Positions 11,188-23,059 of a stretch of 64,000 nt of DNA are shown piece after piece. Positions within the stretch are counted from its first letter, which is position 1. Every line of letters begins with the position of its first letter. The stretch lies in NCBI GenBank assembly GCA_019925105.1, contig JAHGAU010000026.1:186001-250000 (forward strand), given 5' to 3'. The stretch is from Niebla homalea (Eukaryota; Ascomycota; Lecanoromycetes; Lecanorales; Ramalinaceae). The position numbers and the translations under genes were made by a program. Below the pieces are notes generated by a model. That model saw nothing but the letters and a program-made list of their open reading frames with translations. It did not search any database and was not told where the DNA came from.

Positions 11188-14100
11188 CCACTTTAAATTA
11201 ATATTACCTTTTAAAGCTCTTAAATTATATAATTTTAAAATTCTTAATATTTTCAATTAAAACGTTTATTATACTTACTTAACGTTAAATATAATCCGGA
11301 CGGTCTTATCCCCCATCCTTTTTATTACCGTCCCTTTATAATAACCAGCCTACCGGCGGTATTATTACCTTAAAACGTTTTTATTACCGCCGTATTAACC
11401 TTAAGGGTAACCTTAATATTAAAATATTAATCCCCCGGGGGTTTTTATCTTAAAGTCCTTAACGGAGGATCCGTTTTAAAGATAAAATTAATAATCGTAC
11501 GGTATATAAGCGTAAGTTAACGGTAATACGTTATTAAAAGAATAAAGATATAAAGCTTAAAATACCGGGGAGAAAAAGGATTTAAATAATAAAATGCTTT
11601 TTTAATCCTTAAATTATTATTACCGTTTACTTATCCGTAAGACTTAAAGGCCCAATTTAACTTATTAAAAAGCTAATATAAATAAAGCTTTATATTAAAA
11701 TAAATATTTATTTATAAAATAATTTATTCCGGACAGATTAAATAAAAAAGTAAACTATAATATATAATAAGAAAATAAGGAAAATCGGGCTTATTTATAA
11801 GTTATTAAGGTTAATTATTTCTTTTATATATTAATTATTATAAAAATAAAAAAAAAGAAATACGTAATCCGTAAATTTAAAGAAAAACATTAATTTAACT
11901 AATAATAAACCGTAATATAAGCCGTTATTTTTTAATATAAATATATTAAATAAAACCGTTTCCGATATTATTATTATAAAGTATTTTTATCCGTAATTTT
12001 AAAGTATTTATATTATTATTAAGAGCTATAAAGTTAATATAAATAATAAAAAGGCTATAATAAAAAGCCTTATACATAAGGAATTCTCCAATAATATAAA
12101 GTTAATCTTAAATAAACTATAATGAAGTAGTCCCGGTTATAAGTTAATAATATATATTAATATTAATACCCTTCCGGAAACGAGTAAATCTATTTAATTT
12201 ATAATTATTTTATTAATACTATTAAGGCTTTTTATTTTATTTTAAAGACGGATAAAAACCATTTAATAAAAGGAGTAAATAATTATAACTTAAGATGCCA
12301 ATAAAGTTACCGGTAACTTTATTAAAAGGCTAAATAATTATTGGGAATACTATAGTAATACTTACTGGAATTACAATAATAATTATTATATTTTTATAAA
12401 TAACCCTTTTAAAGGTAAATACTTCCTTATTACTTAAATAATATTTAATTTATGGATAAATAACGTCCGTAATAATAATATTAATAATATTATTAATTTA
12501 ATATTACTTAATAATATTATAAGGCTTATAATAAAATATAGTTTTATTAATATTACTTTAAAATACCCTTTAAATAAAAAATAATAAGAAGTTAAATAAG
12601 AAAAATAAGAAATTAAAAAACTTACTTAAAAAGAAAGGCGTAAGTAAACTTATTTACGGTAAGAAGAATAATAAAATAAACTTATAAATAACTATATAAA
12701 GGCTTAATTAATATAAATAAATATAAATAATATATAATATACTTAACGGTTAATATAATAAACTTAACTATTTATAGTGCCTTTAAAGCCTATATTATTA
12801 TTGTTTCCTTAACCTTAAAATCTATTTATTACTTAATTTATTACTTAAAGGGCTCCCGCTTAATCCTAATCTCCAAATAAGTTTTTAATAATTATTACTT
12901 AAATCTTTATAATTAAACTTGGAAAATCTAGTCCTTTAATTAAACGATTTAAAGAAAAGCTTATATAAAAAACTTTTTAATAATAAAAGAATAATAATAC
13001 TTAAAGGCTAAAGAAACGATAAACTTATTTAAATATAAAACGGAAATATAATACGTATTTTTAAAGCTTTAATAAGCTTAAAAATATATTTAATTATTAA
13101 TTAAATATTTATAAGCTTAATTTATAAATAAATATATTAAATAAATTAATAAAACGTTTTTATAATAATATATCTGATTTTAAATTTTATTAAAGAAACA
13201 TTTATAAGCCTTAAATATAAATAACCAATATAAAATATTATAAACGAAATCGAGAAACTTAAAATAAAACTATAAATAAATTTTAAGACTAAAAGTATAA
13301 AGTATAAAGTATAAAGTAAAAAGTAAAAATATATATTTATTATAATATATTTTCTTTATTAAGTTTAAATACCTTATCTTTATATTATTATAATTTATAT
13401 AGTAAAGCCTTATAATTACCTTTAAACCGGTAGCCTATAATATTATAACGGAAGTATTAAATAATAAAACGATTATATTTATTATTCTTTACCGTAAACT
13501 TAAGGAAGTTATTAAAGTCTCATTTAAAATATAGCTATAATTTTTAAAAATAATATTTTATTTAAGCTTTTAATATATTAAAAGTAAGTTTAATTGGATT
13601 ATAATTAAGTAAATATAATAATAAATATTTAATAATATAACCTTTTACTTTAATAACCTTTTTAATTTAAAAAGAAATATAAATATTAACGTTATTTATA
13701 TAAATAATACTATTTACGGTAAAGTAAACATTATATTAAGGTAGAAGCTTATTTATAAGTTATTAATAAAGTTTATTATTATTATAATAACCCTTTTTAA
13801 TAAACGTATATAATAAGTATCCGTTAATCGTATACGCCGGTAAAATTAATTACGTTTCCTTTTAATTAATATTTATATAATAATAGACGGGCTTATTAAT
13901 AAACCTATATATTATTAATTATTAATAGCTTTAAGCTTTAAAGAGTAATTTATTAATAAAAATAAGTTAATAAATAAAATAATTATTTATATCTACTTAC
14001 TATATAGTCCGTAAAAGCTTACTTTAAGGCCCAATACGTTAACCCTTTTTCCGATTTAACTTTTATTTTTTTAATATTATTAATAATCTTAATTATAATA

Positions 14101-14467
14101 ACTTTATATCCTACTTTTCTTTTAATTATTAATAAAGCTTAAATTAATAAGTAAAAGGATAATATTATTAATATTTAAGTAATATTATTAGGGTAACAGG
14201 GTAAAGTTTCAGCTATAAACTTTTAAAAAATTATTTAAATAACTTTACCTATTTATACCTTTATATACGTTTTTTTTATTTATAGGCCGTAATTTAATAA
14301 ATATATATCTTATTAATAACGGCGACTAACTTCCAATAATTATAAAATAGGAAACGAATATTATATTTAATAAAGGAGTTAATTTTACGGTATATTATAG
14401 CTATAGCTATCTAGAAAATTATTAATATATAGCTATTAAATTAAAAATATTATAAATTTACTTATTA
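11188..14467. mobile_element. RIP-destroyed interior of the DNA element
   Basis: About 3.3 kb with no open frame of useful length on either strand. It presumably once encoded the transposase. Stop codons TAA and TAG are dense because CAA, CAG and TGG have been turned into stops. No catalytic motif can be identified with confidence. Confidence 0.6.
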
Positions 14468-14472
14468 ATATA

Positions 14473-14832
14473 TATTAGCAGCTAGCGCCATCTCTGCGCC
14501 GGCGCCGCAGTAATACGCTATACTGCTGCGCCAAGGTAGGCCGTTAGGCCTTAGTAAAAGGCCTTGGTAAAAGGCCTTGGCAAAGGGCCTTGGCAAAGGG
14601 CCTTGGTATACGTTATTTATGAACTGTAGCTTAATAGGCGTAAAGCGGGGTAATTATTACCTTTACCTTAAGTAAAGGTTATGCCTTAGTTCTTTTTAAG
14701 TTCCTTAAGAATTAATCTTATTATTAATTTACTTATTAAAGTAATATTTAAGTATCCAGACTATAATATTACGTTTTCTATATTTATTTTTATTAATCCC
14801 GCCGGCGTACCGTTAACGGAATTAATTTAATA
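14473..14832 (+). repeat. 5' LTR (360 bases)
   Basis: It begins TATTAGCAGCTAGCGCC, a RIP-altered TG terminus, and ends TTTAATA. A GC-retaining core at about 14,495-14,600 carries four tandem short units related to AAGGCCTTGGTAA. It aligns without gaps to 21809-22168; almost all differences are C/T or G/A. Confidence 0.9.
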
Positions 14833-15886
14833 TTCTAATTCTTCTTCTTTATTAAAGAGAAGGTTCAACGTTATTATCGTAATAAATACTTAATTAACTT
14901 AATGAACCTTAAAATAAAAAAACGATATTCGCTTTTCGATTAAGAACCCCTTTATTATAATTAAATAGATTAAAGCGGCGGAGCATTATTATAATATTAT
15001 AACTTAATAAATTTAACTCTTAAAACTATAGTTTAAAATTAACCGGCTTAAGGTTAAAAACCGTATTTATTAAAAGTATATATTTAATTACGTTAATATA
15101 TAATATAAAGGTTTACGCTTTAAGATTTTCTCCCGTATTAACTTTATTATAAAGCTTTATACCGACGGTATACCGCCGGTAACCTTTATTTTACCCTATA
15201 AAAATAAGTTTTTTCATCCGGAAAAACTTAAGTTATATTAAAATAAGTTTAAGGGTAAATATTAAACGTAATTTACTAACTTAAAGAGATAATTTATACT
15301 TTATCTTAAGTATTTTTTTACTAAAAGAAAAAAAATAATTTTTTATTTAAAGTCTATTTTTTATAAAATTTTTAACTTATTAAATAAGGAAATCAATAAA
15401 ATAAGTTATTAAGAATTTAAGGATAAACTTTTAAACTTAATAATTAATCTAGAAAACCGCCGGCTTACTTATTATAAGTAATTTAAAGATATTAAGTAAT
15501 ACTTTAATTAAAAAATAACGTAATTCCGTAATACTTTAAAGATTATAAAAAAGGACTTATTATTATTATTAAATAAATTTTATATTTATATATTTTTTAT
15601 AAAGCTTTTATTAAAGCTTAAAATTAAAATCTTTATAATTAATAAGGTATTAAGAACCCGGGACAATATTATAATAACGGCGATTATATAGGAAAATAAC
15701 TTAAAGCGTATTATTAATAGTAATTAAAAAGTTAATAAGGGTAAATCCCTTAAAAATAAGGTATTTAAACTTAATTTTAACGGCTCGAAGTTAACGTATA
15801 TTTTTATTAAAATTAATTCTTACGGTTAAAAGCGTAAAATTATACCCGAAAACTTTAACGCCGCCCTTAAAGTAAATAAGAACGTT

Positions 15887-15934
15887 AAATATTATATATA
15901 TTACGGAAAGGGCTATTATATATCTAATTACCTT
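15887..15934 (+). pseudogene. Gag zinc-knuckle relic
   Basis: The frame reads KYYIYYGKGYYISNYL, which matches the spacing of a retroviral-type CCHC knuckle in which the Cys and His positions have all become Tyr. TGT-to-TAT and CAT-to-TAT are exactly the RIP changes. It identifies the upstream region as gag. Confidence 0.7.
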
Positions 15935-16739
15935 ACCGTCTTATAAAATAAGGTCTTAATAATAAACGTAAAATCCCATAAAAAAAATAATACGTTAAAA
16001 AACGATAAAGCTTTAATAACGCCTTAAAATCGGAATTAATAAAAAGATAATTAAAGATATATCTGGCTTTTATTATTAAGGGTTAAATAAGTTTTTAAGA
16101 TAATCCTTAATTATTAAGTATATTAATTAATATTAAAGCTTAAATAAATTTAATTTTATAAGTATATATAATTTAATAAGATTTATAATTGATTCTTACC
16201 GTTTTACCGTAAACGGTTTTTCTTAATAATAAGTAAATTTTTTATTATAATGCTTATTAATTATAATATTATTTAATTAATAATTAAGGGTAATAAAAAT
16301 AATATAAAATATTTTTTTACGCTATTAATTAAAAAGGTCTAAATATAATCCTTAATTTATTAACTTTATATACCTTATAAATAATAATTAATCCGGCGGC
16401 GGATAAATAGCGCTTTAAGGTTAATTCTTATAAGTTATAGATTAATAACGTTTATAATTTTAATTAAAGTTTAACGGAGATTAATAAAATCTTTATAGTT
16501 ATTTACGTTAATATAATAACGGAACGTTTAAAAATATTATAAATCTTTTAAGGTAATTTAACGCGTATAAATATTATAAAAGATTTTATTAATTAAAACG
16601 TCCCGAAGGAATTAAACGAGTATATAGATATCTTTTTTAATAATATAATTAATACCTTATTTAAATTAAAATAAGGGGATTATATTATTAACTTAAATAG
16701 TAAAAAGTTATTATATAGTCCCTTATATAACTTATTTCA

Positions 16740-17350
16740 GGTAAAGTTAACGGAGCTCCGGCGGTATCTTAAGGATATTATAATCCGGGGTTAGATTTAT
16801 TATTTAATATCGCTTATAAACGCCTTAATTCTTTTTATACTTAAGAAAAATAATGGCCTTTATTTTTATATTAATTACTATAAATTAAATATAATTATAA
16901 TTAAAAATTAATACTTATTACCTTTAATTACTAAGACCCTTAACCGGTTAAATAGTTTTAAACGGTTTATTAAGTTAAACCTTAAAGATACTTATTACCG
17001 ATTATAAATTAAGTCCGGCGATAAATAAAAAATAGCGTTTTATATACGTTACGGTTATTTTAAGTATTTCATTATACTATTTAAATTAATTAATATTTTA
17101 ATAATTTTTTAAGCTTATATTAATTATGCCCTTATTAATTTTATTAATATAATTTATATAATTTATTTAAACGATATTTTAATATTTAATAAGAACTTAA
17201 CGGACTATTAACGTTATATTTAGTAAATCCTTAAACAACTTTATTAATTTTAACTTTACGTTAACCTTAAGAAGTATTAATTTAATATTATTTAAGTAAA
17301 GTTCTTAAGGTTTATCGTTTTTATTAAAAAGATTCAGATAAATTAAGAGT
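16740..17350 (+). pseudogene. Reverse transcriptase relic
   Basis: The most readable point is YLNDILIF at 17164-17187, the catalytic loop in which the first Asp of the expected Y-x-D-D is now Asn (GAT to AAT). Upstream segments and a following NKNLTDY piece fit the palm of Ty3/gypsy polymerases. Stops interrupt the frame throughout. Confidence 0.75.
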
Positions 17351-18359
17351 ATATCCAAATTATTAAGGATTAACCTACCTTAAAAACCTACCGGGAAATA
17401 TAGGTTTTTTTAAGCTTTATAAATTTTTATCGTTATTTTATTTATAAATATTTAAGGATAATTAAGCCCTTAATTAATTTACTTAAAAGTAATAAGGAAA
17501 AGAAAAAGGTTAACCTATTAAAATAGAATAATACGGTTAATATAGCATTCTATCGGCTCCGTAAGATATTTATTAACGCGTTATTATTCTGTTATTTTAA
17601 CTTAAAACGGGGGGTATAAATAGAAATTAATATATTTAACTTTATTATCGTAAACATTTTATTTTAATAGTTTAAAAAAGTTATTAACGTTTAATTACGT
17701 ATTAATCCAGAAAAATAACCCTTATTAAATAAAATTATAAAACGTATAATTAAAAGCTTTTTATTATTATTACGGCGTTTAAGTAATAACGGTATTATTT
17801 AAAAAAGAGCCTTAAAGTTATTTAAGTATAAATAAATTATAATAACCTTTAAGGGTTTATAAAATAGTTAGCGTTAAGCCCGCGTTAAATTAAATAAGCC
17901 TTAAAACTTATTAATTATAACTTTAAAGTATTTTATCGTTAAGGTAAAATAAACCTTATTAATTTTTTATTAAGACGTTTAAACTATAAAGGAGTCTTAC
18001 CTTTTAATATTATTTTATTATTTACTTTATAAAATAAGCTCGTATTTTAATCCGATAAATCGGTAGAGTACCGGTGAACGGCAGTTATTAATTATTAATT
18101 ATTACTCACTTTAAAAAATATTTAGGTTATTATTCCGTAAAAAAAGATTTAATAATTATTTAAAAAGCCTTATAAGGAATTTAAATTAATTAAGTTACTT
18201 ATTAAGGATTTATAGGTTAACGATACGTTTATATATAAGATTAAAAACGATAATATAATATTAATATATTCTTATTAAAGTCGTAATAATACTTAAAAAC
18301 TCAATCTTAATAATTTTATTATTTATAAAAGCTATATATATATCCTTTAAGATAAAGCG

Positions 18360-19300
18360 GTTAAAAAAAAATTAATTAATAAATATTATAATAACCCGCT
18401 AGCGGGCTACTTTAAAGTTAAAAAGACTTATAAGCTTTTAATCCGTAAATATTATTAAGACGGTTTAAAGGCTTAAATTAATAATTATGTTAAAACGTAC
18501 GATATTTATTAAAGGATTAAGGTACCGTATTACCGCCTTTATAATAAGCTTATTTTACTCTTTTAACCGGCCGTATCTTAAAAAGAACTTAATATAGACT
18601 TTATTATTGGCTTACCCGTAAGTAAGGTTAAAAGTAATATTTATAATTCAATTTTAATAATTATAAATAGGTATATAAAGATATATAGATACCTCCCCAT
18701 TATAAAATAAATCGATACCGTTACGTTAACGGATTTTTTCTTTAAAGAAATTGTATTACGCTATAATATGCCGGTTAAAATCGTAATTAATTAAGGGTCT
18801 TTATTTATTAGTAAATTCTGGGGTTTAATATATTATTACGTAAAAATAAAGTATAAGTTAAATACCGCTTTTTATCCGTAAATAGATAATTAAATAAAGC
18901 GTTAAAATTAAAGCCTTAAATAATACTTAAGGACCTTTATTAACTTTAAATAAATAAATTAAGTAAAGCTATTTTCTTTAACTGAATTTACTTATATAAA
19001 TTCAGAATATTTAACTTTAAGTTATAATCCCTTTATAGCGATATATAATTATAATTTAAATATTTATTTTAAACTTAAGGATAAACCTATAGAAGAAAAG
19101 ATATTTATAGTAAAAAATAAGGTTAAAATATTATATAAAATACAATTAATATTAACGGATTAATAACGCCGTATTATTGAATTAACTTAAAAGACGTATA
19201 ATAAGAAATATAAGCTAAAATCATATAATGTCGGTAATTTAATAATATTAAATATTAAAAATTTTAAATTAAAATAATTAAATAAAAAGCTTACGCCCCG
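18360..19300 (+). pseudogene. Integrase relic (zinc-binding and core domains)
   Basis: NPLAGYFKVKKTYKL near 18,395 and YVKTYDIYQRIK near 18,490 correspond to the HHCC zinc-binding domain with His and Cys changed to Tyr. DFIIGLPVSKV near 18,600 and NSILIIINRYIK near 18,640 correspond to the start of the catalytic core. The frame is repeatedly interrupted. Confidence 0.75.
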
Positions 19301-19489
19301 ATTTATAAGACCCTTTAAAATCAATAATAAAATTAAAACGTAAACGTATTATTTATTTTTCTTTATTATTTATTAAATTTATTTTATTATTTATATTTCT
19401 TTTTTAAAGCCTTATTATACTTACGCTAACGATTAAACGGTAAAGGCTATAATATAAATACTTAAATTAATTAATAATAAAAAGGAATA

Positions 19490-19670
19490 AATAATTAAAG
19501 AAATTATTAATAAGGTTAAAAGTAAAAAGGGCGTTTAATATTAAGTTAAATAAATTAATTAAGGCCTTAAATATAATTAATAAGTGCCGGAAATAGACTT
19601 AAAGTACTTTTAGGAATTATAAGAATAATATAACGAAATAATATAAAATAAGAAAAGACGTAAATAAGGT
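19490..19670 (+). pseudogene. C-terminal chromodomain relic
   Basis: Following integrase, the pattern EIINKVKSKKGV, VK, INQGLKYN, VPEIDLKYF with intervening stops matches the strand-and-helix spacing of a chromodomain (the VKW and W-x-P positions are the stops). This places the element among chromoviruses, which target heterochromatin in other fungi. Confidence 0.65.
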
Positions 19671-19679
19671 TATAACGTT

Positions 19680-21808
19680 ATAACGCCGGAAATTATATAT
19701 ATAATTAATAACTATATATATAATTAATATTATAACTGCTTAATCCTTATACGTTATCCTCCTATAAGATTATTAGAGTTTAAACTTTAATTAATAACTT
19801 TATTTATTATAAATATTACGTATACGGATAAACTAACGTTATGGAGGTAATTATCTTTATTATAATATTATACTTAATAAGAATAACTTTAATAATAGCC
19901 GTAATAATATTAAAAAAGGTGAAAAAATATAAACGTTAAATTATAAGTGCTTAACGTATTATTAAAAAAATATTAAGTAAATAAAGTTAAAAAAGTAAAG
20001 TTATTTAAGGTAATAAAAGATTAATAAATATATTTATTAAGTTTACGTTAACGTATTAATAACTTTAATAATATTATCCGCCTTATTACTTTTTAATAAT
20101 ATATAGATTATAAGCGCTTAATACTTAATATTATTAATTTTAACGTTTAATATTAAATTTTAATAATATTAACGTATAAAAATAAAAGAATAATTTATAA
20201 CTCCGCGTTAACGTAAACCTTTTTCTTTTATAAATAAATTAATAAAGTTAAGGATAAATATAAAGGTATCGTATTTTCTTTATTTTCTTCTTTTTCTTTT
20301 TTTCCGTTTTCTTTTTACCTTAATTAAAAACCTTTTTTTAACGTTATTTACTGAAAAGGCTTTTTAACTTAATTTTAAGATATTACTCTTAAAAGTTAAG
20401 GTTAACCTTTTCAACGGCGTTATTAAGGAGGGTATAACCTTTTCTTCCTTTTCCTTAAACGGGTTAAAGCTTAAATTACGTATACCTAAAAGCTCGGAAT
20501 TAAACTTTTTTATCGTTAATAATATATTAAAACTTAAAAATAAATCCTCCGACGGATCAATTAATAACGGAAAGCCTAAGCCCTTTATAATAATTTAATT
20601 TAATTATTAAACGTTAATATTATTACGCCGTAAACGGATTAAATATACTTATTTACTTTTTAAGGAAGCGGACTTTTTCCTTTACCGCCGTTATATATAC
20701 GGTAAATATATCTTTTTTTATTTGGAAAACCGAAGCCTTCCCTTTGGCTTTTATAGTAACCCGGCGGAATATATACTTTATACGGCCGGCCGTTATTAAT
20801 ATTTAATTAATATTTAACTAGAAGGCCTTTAAATCTTAAAGGATTTTCTTACGCTTCTATATATATCGGGCGAATACCCCGATAAATAATAAATTAATAC
20901 GGCGTTATTTACGTAATTATTAAATTACCCAGGGTTAAAGCTAGTCCGGGAACTATATATATATTAAGATAATAACGTTATAACGGTATTAAGGATATTT
21001 ATAAGGATATAACGGCTTAAATATCGTTTATTATAATATTTACGGTAGAATATAAAACCTTATTAATATGAAAACTTATCCTATAAAAAGTAAATTAAAT
21101 AAGGTATTATTATATATATTATTAATATTATATTTACGCTTACGCCGGCGATATATTATTATACGTACGTTATATTATTTAAAAATTAAGGTAAACTTAT
21201 ATATCTTATTAATAAATAAAAATAAGTAGATTATTAACGTAAATAAAACGTTTATATAACGTTAATATTATTTATTATAATAATAATATAAATAATAAGG
21301 ATATATAGTTATACGCGTATTAACTTATAAATACTTATATAAACCTTTAATATATTATATTTATAAAAGTAATTAAAATTATTAAAAAGAAAAAAGAAAA
21401 AGTTTAAAATAAAATAAAGGTTTTATTATAATTACGTACTGTTTCTATAATAACGCTTACCTTTATTATAACGTAATAAATTAATAATAAAGCCTTAAGT
21501 AATTATTAATTAATATTATAGAAATTTTTTTTTTATTTATTTTTTCTTATTAAATTTTATAAAGAAATTTTTAATAAGCTTTATAAATTACGTTAATTAT
21601 TTATTAACGTAAAGTGCCCCTATTATATTACCATTAAACAGATACTATTATACTTACTTATATATTTAAGGACTCTTTTCTTTTTACCCTTTTCTTATTA
21701 GGTTTAATAATAAGTTTTTAATAAGCCTTATATTTAACCGGCTTTACATTAGCTTCTTAAATATATTTCTTTATATTTTAAAAATTAACGTATAAAAAGG
21801 AAGATAAT
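19680..21808. mobile_element. Unassigned 2.1 kb of the retrotransposon before the 3' LTR
   Basis: There is no recognised domain. A stop-poor stretch lies at about 20,618-20,790 on the plus strand, and much of the opposite strand there is also open, so orientation is undecided. The end (AAAAAGGAAGATAA, just before 21809) is purine-rich and sits where a polypurine tract is expected. Confidence 0.5.
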
Positions 21809-22168
21809 TATTAATAATTAATATTATCTTTATGCCGGCGCCGTAATAATACGCTATATTATTATACCAAAATAGGCCATTAAGCCTTAATAAAAGGCTT
21901 TAATAAAAGGCCTTAATAAAGGGCCTTAATAAAGGGCCTTAATATACGTCATTTATAAACCATAACTTAACAGGCGTAAAGCGGGGTAGTTATTATTTTT
22001 ACCTTAAGTAAAGGCTATACCTTAGTTCTTTCTAAGTTCCTTAAGAATTAATTTTATTATTAATTTACTTATTAAAGTAATACTTAAGTATCCAGACCGT
22101 AACGTCACGTCTTCTATATCCACCTTTATTAATCCCGCCGGCGTGCCGCCAGCGGAGTCAGTCTAACA
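21809..22168 (+). repeat. 3' LTR (360 bases)
   Basis: It starts TATTAATAATTAATATT and ends GTCTAACA, with an intact CA terminus. The left two thirds are more RIP-mutated than the same part of the 5' LTR; the right end (GTGCCGCCAGCGGAGTCAGT) is less mutated than its partner. Confidence 0.9.
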
Positions 22169-22200
22169 ATATGATAATTAAGTAACGTATATAGTAATAA

Positions 22201-22306
22201 ACGTTACGCAATGCTTTAACAAATTTATATGGTGGTTCCTAATAAAAGCCCGGGAGAGGTGCGTTTTTTTTTTTTTGCCAAGCATTTGCAAGCTTCTCAA
22301 ACATGC
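22201..22306 (-). repeat. Right terminal inverted repeat of the DNA element
   Basis: Read on the minus strand it starts GCATGTTTGAGAAGC, carries the A-run and CGCACCTCTCCCGGG, and ends GCGTAACGT. It is followed by TA at 22307-22308. It lies only about 30 bases from the nested LTR. Confidence 0.85.
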
Positions 22307-22377
22307 TAAATTGCCGCTTTACTTCTTCGGGTGGTCTTGGCTCTGCAGTCTGCCACCACTGCCATTTGTTGACATTG

Positions 22378-22604
22378 CTTTCGATACACCAATTGACGAT
22401 GAATCTTTGACTTCTTAAGAAAGAACGAAATGTCGATTATCATTCTGGGTTCTCAATAGGGTAAGTCTCTCTCCGTTACGCTATAATTATCTTTACTTCC
22501 TGGCAGCTTCGGACTCCAATTCTTGACTATGATATACGTTTCCGAGATTGATTGTGTTGTTGTTGTACAGGAGATGAAGGGGTACGTTATTGCTCTAGCT
22601 TGCA
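22378..22604 (+). pseudogene. Truncated copy of the adenylosuccinate synthetase 5' end
   Basis: It aligns over about 225 bases to the 5' leader, exon 1, intron 1, exon 2 and start of intron 2 of the intact gene at 27,797. The shared words include GTAAGTCTCTCTCCGTT, CAGCTTCGGACTCCAAT and AGGAGATGAAGGGGTACG. The start ATG is at 22430; codons 9-10, CAG TGG in the gene, are CAA TAG here, so the frame stops after nine residues. Most differences are C-to-T or G-to-A. Similarity ends at 22604 within intron 2, and there is no downstream coding sequence. It lies immediately outside the transposon's right TIR. It is a duplicated fragment, probably touched by RIP. Confidence 0.85.
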
Positions 22605-22606
22605 AT

Positions 22607-22655
22607 GACACTCCATGCCCGCAACACCACCACCATGCCTGCACCTAGGCTGACA
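22607..22655 (+). repeat. Dispersed repeat, copy 1 (about 49 bases)
   Basis: GACACTCCATGCCCGCAACA followed by CACCATGCCTGCACCTAGGCTGACA recurs nearly identically at 50129-50176 in the same orientation. Copy 1 is fused directly to the truncated synthetase fragment. Confidence 0.8.
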
Positions 22656-23059
22656 GGGATCATATACACATAGACTCCTAGGATATACATATACATCACC
22701 AAATGCCCTGCATGTACAACCCAAACTCCCTGTATGTATACCCCTTTCTTGAATTGCTTGTGAATCCAAGCCAATCTTTATCCTCAAGCGCAAATCAATA
22801 ACTTGCCATGCCCAAGAGGAAACGGAAGATAGATTCGGTTGCTGCTTCGAGTATACACAAGGGCGAGTGTGTTTACTCAACTACATCAATTCGCAAGCGC
22901 CATAGGACCCACAGACAATTGGCTTGAAGATATCGCGATACGGTCTGAATCTGAATAACACGACGCTTATTACGGCTGACCCGAAGTTAAAGACCTGAAG
23001 CCAAGCTCGGAAAGAAGTTTCAGCGCATAAATAACGATTATGGACCAGCCAACGAAGCC
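22656..23059. other. Spacer between synthetase fragment and DUF7924-like relic
   Basis: Short runs of ATATACA words occur at 22,665-22,700. The open frame on the minus strand (22880-22587) crosses the repeat and has no motif. No gene is supported. Confidence 0.4.

Larger units (their letters stand above)
14473..22168 (+). mobile_element. Ty3/gypsy-type (chromovirus) LTR retrotransposon, RIP-inactivated
   Basis: A 7,696-base element bounded by two 360-base LTRs and a 5-base target duplication (ATATA at 14468-14472, ATATG at 22169-22173; the single difference is a RIP-type G-to-A). Plus-strand coding remnants appear in Ty3/gypsy order: a Gag zinc-knuckle relic near 15,887, reverse transcriptase with YLND at 17164-17175, an integrase zinc-binding relic near 18,380, integrase core near 18,600, and a chromodomain relic near 19,490-19,670. 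Reverse transcriptase before integrase excludes the Ty1/copia order. Every domain is crossed by stops, and many Cys and His codons have become Tyr. It cannot encode functional proteins. About 2.1 kb between the chromodomain and the 3' LTR is unassigned. Confidence 0.9.
11082..22306. mobile_element. TIR DNA element (about 3.5 kb) interrupted by a nested LTR retrotransposon; heavily RIP-mutated
   Basis: The outer ends are long inverted repeats of about 106 bases, each starting GCATGTTTGAGAAGC and flanked by TA. Removing the nested retrotransposon leaves about 3.4 kb on the left and about 138 bases on the right. The interior is extremely AT-rich and nearly lacks CpA and TpG while keeping CpG islands such as CCGG and GCGG, the RIP signature of filamentous ascomycetes. 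TA flanks suit a Tc1/mariner-type element; the TIR length would also suit a Mutator-like element, but no 8-10 base target duplication is seen. I could not recognise transposase motifs, so the superfamily stays open. The outermost 50 bases of both TIRs keep normal composition. Confidence 0.75.

Noticed and set aside
22169..22306. A solo LTR or second retrotransposon at the right border
   Set aside because: The segment is the right remnant of the TIR element; its sequence matches the left TIR, not the LTR.
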